From a bacterium (GTDB lineage: Bacteria > Desulfobacterota > Binatia > HRBIN30 > CADEER01): DNA of 64,000 nt. The translations under genes were made by a program, and so were the position numbers. Below are positions 59,856 to 64,000 of this stretch, one piece after another. The notes beneath the pieces were generated by a model that made no database searches, had not been told where the DNA came from, and saw only the letters and a program-made list of their open reading frames with translations. The stretch is taken from NCBI GenBank assembly GCA_019637795.1, contig JAHBUY010000003.1:567409-631408 (forward strand), read 5' to 3'. The first letter of the stretch is position 1. Every line of letters begins with the position of its first letter.

Positions 59856-62024
59856 TCATCCGTTGGGGTCGCCGTCGCGATTCTCCCACAGTTGCTGCGC
59901 CGTCGGCAGCGCCGTGGCGGCGCCGGAGGCCGTGTGCAGCACGCGCGGGGTGAGGAAGACGAGCAGATCCTCGCGGCGCTTCTGCTTCGACTCGGCCTGG
60001 AAAAGCCACTTGATGCCCGGGATGTCCATGAACCAGGGCACGCCGTTGACGTTGTCGGTCTGGGTGTCGCGGTAGATGCCGCCGAGCACCACCGTCTGGC
60101 CGTCGCGCACGAGCACGTGCGAGGTCGCCTGGCGGGTGATCTCGGTCGGGATGTTGTCGACGGTGCGGGTGAAGTCCGCCTGGCTCGACTTGGCGAACAT
60201 GTCGAGCAGCACGAACCCGTCCGAGGACACCTGCGGCGTCACCTCGAGGGTGATGCCGGTCTCGATCTTCTCGGTGGCGGTCGTCGCGGTGCCGGCGCTG
60301 CCGCCGGCGCCGGTGTTGACCACGGTGCCGGTCGACGGCAGGCGGACGCGCAGAATGGTCAGGCTCTGGATGGTGGCGGCGACGTTGTTGAGGGTGACGA
60401 CGCGCGGCCGGGAGATGATGCGGCCCTTGCCGCGCCGCTCGAGCGCCGTCAGGCGGACGTCGAGCGAATTGGCGCCATTGAGCGAACCGAGCGCCAGGTC
60501 GAGCGCCGTGCCGGCGCCGGGGGCGACGTTGTTGGCCGGGAAGTCGACCAGGAACGGCACGCCGTTGCTGCCGCCGAGCCCGGAGCCGCCGAAGTTGATG
60601 GTGCCGGGGAAGTTGGCGCCGGTGCTGGTGCCGGTCTGCGGGCCGATGTTGGCCTTGTACCCCCACTGGACGCCGAGGTCGCGGGCGAAGTCGCTGGTCG
60701 CCTCGACGATGTTCGACTCGATCAGCACCTGCGGGATCTGCACGTCGAGCCGCGTCACGAGATCGCGGGCGTTGCGGATGCCGCGCGCGATGTCGCGCAC
60801 GATCAGCGTGTTGGTGAACTCGTCGACCATGACGCTGCCGCGGCGCGAGAGCACGCCGTACTCCTCGTCGTTGTCGCTCTTGCCGGTGCCGCGGCCGCCC
60901 TGGGTCTGGAGCTGCGAGCGGGCGGCGCCGCTGATCAGATCGGCGAGCTTCTTGGCCTTGGCATAGTTCACCTGCAGGTAGGCGACCTGCAGCGGTTCGA
61001 CGGTCTGCGCCGCGCGCTGCGCCTTCTGCTGCTCCTCGCGCTCCTCGCGCAGCCGCTTGACGGTGGAGATGCGGAGGACGTTGCCCTCCTGCACGCTCTC
61101 CAGGTTCTGCGCCTGCATGACGATGTCGAGCGCCTGGTCCCAGGGGACGTCGTTCAGGCGCAGCGTGATCTGGCCGGTGACGTCGTCGGTGGCGACGATG
61201 TTGATGCCGCTGACGTCGCCGAGCAGGCGGATGACGTTGTGGACGTCGGCGTCCTTGAGGTCGAGCGAGATCGGCTGGCCGTAGTAGAGGCGCTTGCCGC
61301 GCGGGTTGGCGGTGCTCTCGACGTTGACCTGCACGGGCGGCGGCGGAATCGCCGGCGGGGCCGGCGGCGGCGGCGCGGCCGCCATGGCGCGCGGCGGCGG
61401 CGCCGCGGCGTGCGCGACGGCGGCCAACGGCACCGGCGCGGGCGCGGCGGCGACGCCGGGGACGGCGCGCTGGGTGAAGACGATCGCCTCGCGCACCGGC
61501 TGGTCGGTGCCCCTGGGCTCGCCGAGGAAGGCGACGATGGTGTCCTTGAGATCGTCCACCGTGTACACCGGCGCCTGGTCGCCCTTGAGCATCAGCGTCA
61601 GGCGGATCTTGCCCGGGTCGCTGCCGATCTGGACCTGCGACACCAGCGGGTTCTCGACCGCGTAGCGCTCGGCGAGGACGTTCTCGCCGGTCGGGCCCGA
61701 GATCTCGATGAGCAGGCGATTGGGGTTGCTGAGCAGGACGTGGCTGACGTCCTGCGGCGGCCGGTTGAGCTTGGCGAAGACCCCCTGCTGGCCGTTGTCG
61801 TCGATGATCTTGAGCTCGCGGATCAGCAACACGTCGGCGTCCGCCGGCGCCGGCGCGACGCTGACGTTGGTGACGTTCTCGGATGACTCGATGGCGGCGC
61901 GCTCGCGCGGCCCCCCCTCGTCCAGCGCCGCCTGCGGCGGCGCGCATGCGGCCAGCAACATGGCCGCGCCGAGCACCGCGAGATGGCGACGCTCCACACC
62001 CAACCCACTGCCCACTCGCTTCAT
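59856..62024 (-). CDS. pilQ: Type IV pilus secretin
   Basis: 722 residues. The start carries a lipobox-like LLAACAPP. The N-terminal AMIN-type domain (LLIRELKIID, KIRLTLMLKGD) is followed by a Pro/Ala-rich linker, N0/N1 domains (ISLDLKDADVHNVIRLLGDVSGINIVATDD) and the secretin channel domain with VRDGQTVVLGGIYRD and FLTPRVL. It forms the outer-membrane pore for the pilus. ATGA overlap with pilP. Confidence 0.92.
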   Translation of the reverse strand: MKRVGSGLGVERRHLAVLGAAMLLAACAPPQAALDEGGPRERAAIESSENVTNVSVAPAPADADVLLIRELKIIDDNGQQGVFAKLNRPPQDVSHVLLSNPNRLLIEISGPTGENVLAERYAVENPLVSQVQIGSDPGKIRLTLMLKGDQAPVYTVDDLKDTIVAFLGEPRGTDQPVREAIVFTQRAVPGVAAAPAPVPLAAVAHAAAPPPRAMAAAPPPPAPPAIPPPPVQVNVESTANPRGKRLYYGQPISLDLKDADVHNVIRLLGDVSGINIVATDDVTGQITLRLNDVPWDQALDIVMQAQNLESVQEGNVLRISTVKRLREEREEQQKAQRAAQTVEPLQVAYLQVNYAKAKKLADLISGAARSQLQTQGGRGTGKSDNDEEYGVLSRRGSVMVDEFTNTLIVRDIARGIRNARDLVTRLDVQIPQVLIESNIVEATSDFARDLGVQWGYKANIGPQTGTSTGANFPGTINFGGSGLGGSNGVPFLVDFPANNVAPGAGTALDLALGSLNGANSLDVRLTALERRGKGRIISRPRVVTLNNVAATIQSLTILRVRLPSTGTVVNTGAGGSAGTATTATEKIETGITLEVTPQVSSDGFVLLDMFAKSSQADFTRTVDNIPTEITRQATSHVLVRDGQTVVLGGIYRDTQTDNVNGVPWFMDIPGIKWLFQAESKQKRREDLLVFLTPRVLHTASGAATALPTAQQLWENRDGDPNG

Positions 62025-62716
62025 CGCTTCACCCCGCTGTCGTCCTTCTTGTCGTCCCTGGGCATCTCCACGACGACCTGGTGCGGCTGCTGGCGCCCGT
62101 AGTAGTCGAGGACGATTTCCTCCACGACGAGGCGACCCGGTTCGATCGACTTGACGACGCCGTGTCGACGCCCGATGGGCGTCCCCGGCGTGACGATGTA
62201 GCCCATGCCGCTGTTGTCCTGCAGCATCGCCCGCGGCGGCCGCATGTCGAGCACCAGACCGGTCAGCTTGAGCTGCGCGATCTCGTAGCGCTGCAGCGGC
62301 GACAGGATCTCCGCTTCCGGCGCCTCGCTGCGCTGCAGGTCGAGCGTGAATGGCCGGAACGGATCGCGCCGGCCGTCGCCGAGCGCCGCCGCCGGCGCCG
62401 GCTGCCCCTCGACGCCCTCGCCGGCCAGCGCCGGTTCGCCGGCCGCCGGCGCCTCGCCGGCGGCGGCGCGCGCGTCCTCCGCCGCCCAGGCGCCGGCGTT
62501 GCCGGCCGGCGCGGGGACGCTGCCCTGCGGCGGCGCGGTGGCGCCGAAGACCGTGGCGATCGCCGACTTGGTCACGCCGCGCGCCTGCGCGGCCATGTTC
62601 TGCTCCGCGTTCTGGTTGATCGCCATCGCGGTGCCGAGCTCGCCGAGCGTCTGCGCGGCGGCGGCGCCGGCGATCGACAGCCACGCGACACAGGCGATGA
62701 GCGCGAGGGGTCTCAT
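62021..62716 (-). CDS. pilP: Type IV pilus inner-membrane lipoprotein-like PilP
   Basis: 231 residues. Signal (LALIACVAWLSIAGAAAAQ), an Ala/Pro-rich linker and a C-terminal HR domain: RRDPFRPFTLDLQ, LQRYEIAQLKLTGLVLDMRPPRAMLQDN and GYIVTPGTPIGRRHGVV. No lipobox Cys is seen, unlike many PilP. It links PilN/O to PilQ. ATGA overlap with pilO. Confidence 0.9.
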   Translation of the reverse strand: MRPLALIACVAWLSIAGAAAAQTLGELGTAMAINQNAEQNMAAQARGVTKSAIATVFGATAPPQGSVPAPAGNAGAWAAEDARAAAGEAPAAGEPALAGEGVEGQPAPAAALGDGRRDPFRPFTLDLQRSEAPEAEILSPLQRYEIAQLKLTGLVLDMRPPRAMLQDNSGMGYIVTPGTPIGRRHGVVKSIEPGRLVVEEIVLDYYGRQQPHQVVVEMPRDDKKDDSGVKR

Positions 62717-63342
62717 CGCTTCCCCTCCTTCTGCTTCTTCTCGCGCTCCTTGCGGATCCGCTCGCGCTCCTCCTCGTCGAGGAAGCGGAACGTCGTCGCG
62801 GCGCACGAGGTCTGCAGTTGCACGGGGTCGTTCTCGATCAGCGTCGGCGCCTTGATGCCGATGTCGCCGACGTTGACGATGCGGGTCAGATCGGCGACCT
62901 TCTTGAAGAACTGCTCGACCTGCCAGTACGTGCCCTTGACCAGGATCTCGACCGGCACCTCGGCGTAGAAGTCCTGGTAGTTCTCCTGCTTCTGCCGGAA
63001 CTGCTGGATCTCGAGGCCGGACTCGCGCGCCACGGCGGAGATGCCGCTCAGCAGATCGGGGATCTCCTTGGTGTCGGGCAACTGCGCCACCGCCTTCTTC
63101 AGGGCGGCGTTGAGATCGGCGACCTCCTGCCGGAGCTGCGGCAGGTTGGCGACCAGCGCCTGTTTGCGATCGCGGTCCTTCTCGAGCGCGCTGAGGTTCT
63201 CCTGCTTCTCGTCGATCTCCGCGTTGCGCGGCAGGTACAGCAGATAGCCGTAGAGGAAGAAGAGCAGGAAGACGGAGCCGACCAGCAGCAGGACGCGCTG
63301 CCGGACCGGCATGTCCATGATCCGGTCGAAGATCTCGTTCAT
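62713..63342 (-). CDS. pilO: Type IV pilus alignment protein PilO
   Basis: 209 residues. One transmembrane helix (QRVLLLVGSVFLLFFLYGYLLYLP), a coiled-coil (DEKQENLSALEKDRDRKQALVANL), then a ferredoxin-like periplasmic domain (FYAEVPVEILVKGTYWQVEQFFKKVADL, VNVGDIGIKAPT). It pairs with PilN. ATGA overlap with pilN. The C-terminus is strongly charged (EEERERIRKEREKKQKEG). Confidence 0.9.
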   Translation of the reverse strand: MNEIFDRIMDMPVRQRVLLLVGSVFLLFFLYGYLLYLPRNAEIDEKQENLSALEKDRDRKQALVANLPQLRQEVADLNAALKKAVAQLPDTKEIPDLLSGISAVARESGLEIQQFRQKQENYQDFYAEVPVEILVKGTYWQVEQFFKKVADLTRIVNVGDIGIKAPTLIENDPVQLQTSCAATTFRFLDEEERERIRKEREKKQKEGKR

Positions 63343-63992
63343 GCCTGCGGCTCCTGCTTCGCGGTCTGGCCCGGCACCGCCTTGGCCTTGCTGTCCGGCG
63401 GCGGCTCGGGCGGCTTGCCGCCACGGCCGAAGTAGTCGATCGTCGCCTTGACGATGAAGCGCGTGAACTGCGCCGTCGCCGGCGCCTCCTTGCCCGGGCT
63501 CGCCGGCTGCTGCTGCGACGTCTCGACCAGGTCGACGCTGTAGAAGTAGGGCGACGCCTGCAACTGGCGCATGAACTTGGCGATCGTCTCGTTGTCGAGC
63601 GCCAGGCCGGTGAAGGTGGCGGCGCTGCCGACCTCGTTGAAGTCGATCAGCCAGAGGTTCTCGGGCGACGCCAGGCTCAGGTCATCGAGCACCCGCGACG
63701 GTCCGACGCGCTTGCGGTTGAGATCCTCGATGATCTGCAGCTTGGTCTGCACCTCCCGCTTCAGGCGATCGATGTCGCGCACCTCGCGCACCTGCAGGTT
63801 CATCGCCTGGATCTCTTTGGTCAGGGTCTCGATCCTCGCATCGAGGGCGCCGATCTTGCGGCCCTGGATCAGGTACGGGATCACCATGATGAGCAGCGTC
63901 GTCGCCAGGCCGAGCGCCACCAGCGACATCTGCTGGCGCCGCCCGAGCGCGCGCTCGGTTTCCTTGATGGGCAGGAGGTTGATGCGGATCAT
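63339..63992 (-). CDS. pilN: Type IV pilus alignment protein PilN
   Basis: 217 residues. MIRINLLPIKETERALGRRQ is the conserved PilN start that binds PilM, followed by one transmembrane helix (VALGLATTLLIMVIPYLI), a coiled coil and a periplasmic domain (ENLWLIDFNEVGSAATFTGLALDNETIAKFMRQL). The pilM gene would be expected just past the right edge of the window. Confidence 0.92.
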   Translation of the reverse strand: MIRINLLPIKETERALGRRQQMSLVALGLATTLLIMVIPYLIQGRKIGALDARIETLTKEIQAMNLQVREVRDIDRLKREVQTKLQIIEDLNRKRVGPSRVLDDLSLASPENLWLIDFNEVGSAATFTGLALDNETIAKFMRQLQASPYFYSVDLVETSQQQPASPGKEAPATAQFTRFIVKATIDYFGRGGKPPEPPPDSKAKAVPGQTAKQEPQA

Positions 63993-64000
63993 TTGTCCCC

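Overview
This window is very GC-rich bacterial chromosome from a Gram-negative organism: it carries a type IV pilus alignment/secretin operon (pilN, pilO, pilP, pilQ, then aroK and aroB), lipoproteins and a Tat-signal protein. Abundant secreted proteins with myxobacterial-type Cys-rich repeats and dockerin-like Asp/Cys modules point to a former 'Deltaproteobacteria' lineage (Myxococcota or Binatota-like). That is an inference from gene style; no rRNA or tRNA gene was seen.

Layout. 1-4428 (minus): a redox cluster of aldo/keto reductase, a small protein, a GMC oxidoreductase-SDR fusion and a truncated SDR epimerase. 4547-14231: an island with three intact radical SAM proteins (one with a duplicated C-terminal domain, one fused to a methyltransferase), two polytopic GT-C-like membrane proteins, a His-rich protein and a signal-peptide protein. 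14353-29118 (minus): the most notable region, a His-Xaa-Ser (Hxs)-like peptide modification locus. 29274-36977: secreted or lipoprotein NHL/beta-propeller proteins with dockerin-like modules, one with a CxxCH haem-type motif. 37075-41628: a vitamin-K-dependent gamma-carboxylase homologue, a GlpC/HdrD-like Fe-S protein, coaE, and two paralogous small proteins, one behind a convincing sigma-54 promoter. 41802-50723: HU, an SpoIIIAA-like/R3H ATPase, several small unknown proteins, purM, a secreted repeat protein, a CoA-binding protein and a Nudix hydrolase. 50830-58169: an NTF2-like protein, a 2012-residue Ig-like lipoprotein and a small lipoprotein. 58230-63992: aroB, aroK, pilQPON.

The Hxs-like locus. 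Two near-identical 108-residue precursors each end in HMS-HAS-(HGS)15-W. Each is followed closely by a secreted Cys-rich protein; the two Cys-rich proteins share N- and C-terminal domains but differ in a disintegrin-like repeat array (6 versus about 40 units). Between the pairs lies a tightly coupled operon: a Tat-signal protein, two HxsD-like proteins and an HxsB-like maturase. That maturase keeps the radical SAM family layout and C-terminal cysteines, but its CxxxCxxC cluster motif is replaced by GxxxSxxA, so it should not bind the catalytic 4Fe-4S cluster. No HxsC-like partner lies in the operon. The intact radical SAM enzymes 6-13 kb away are candidate catalytic partners; this is inference from proximity.
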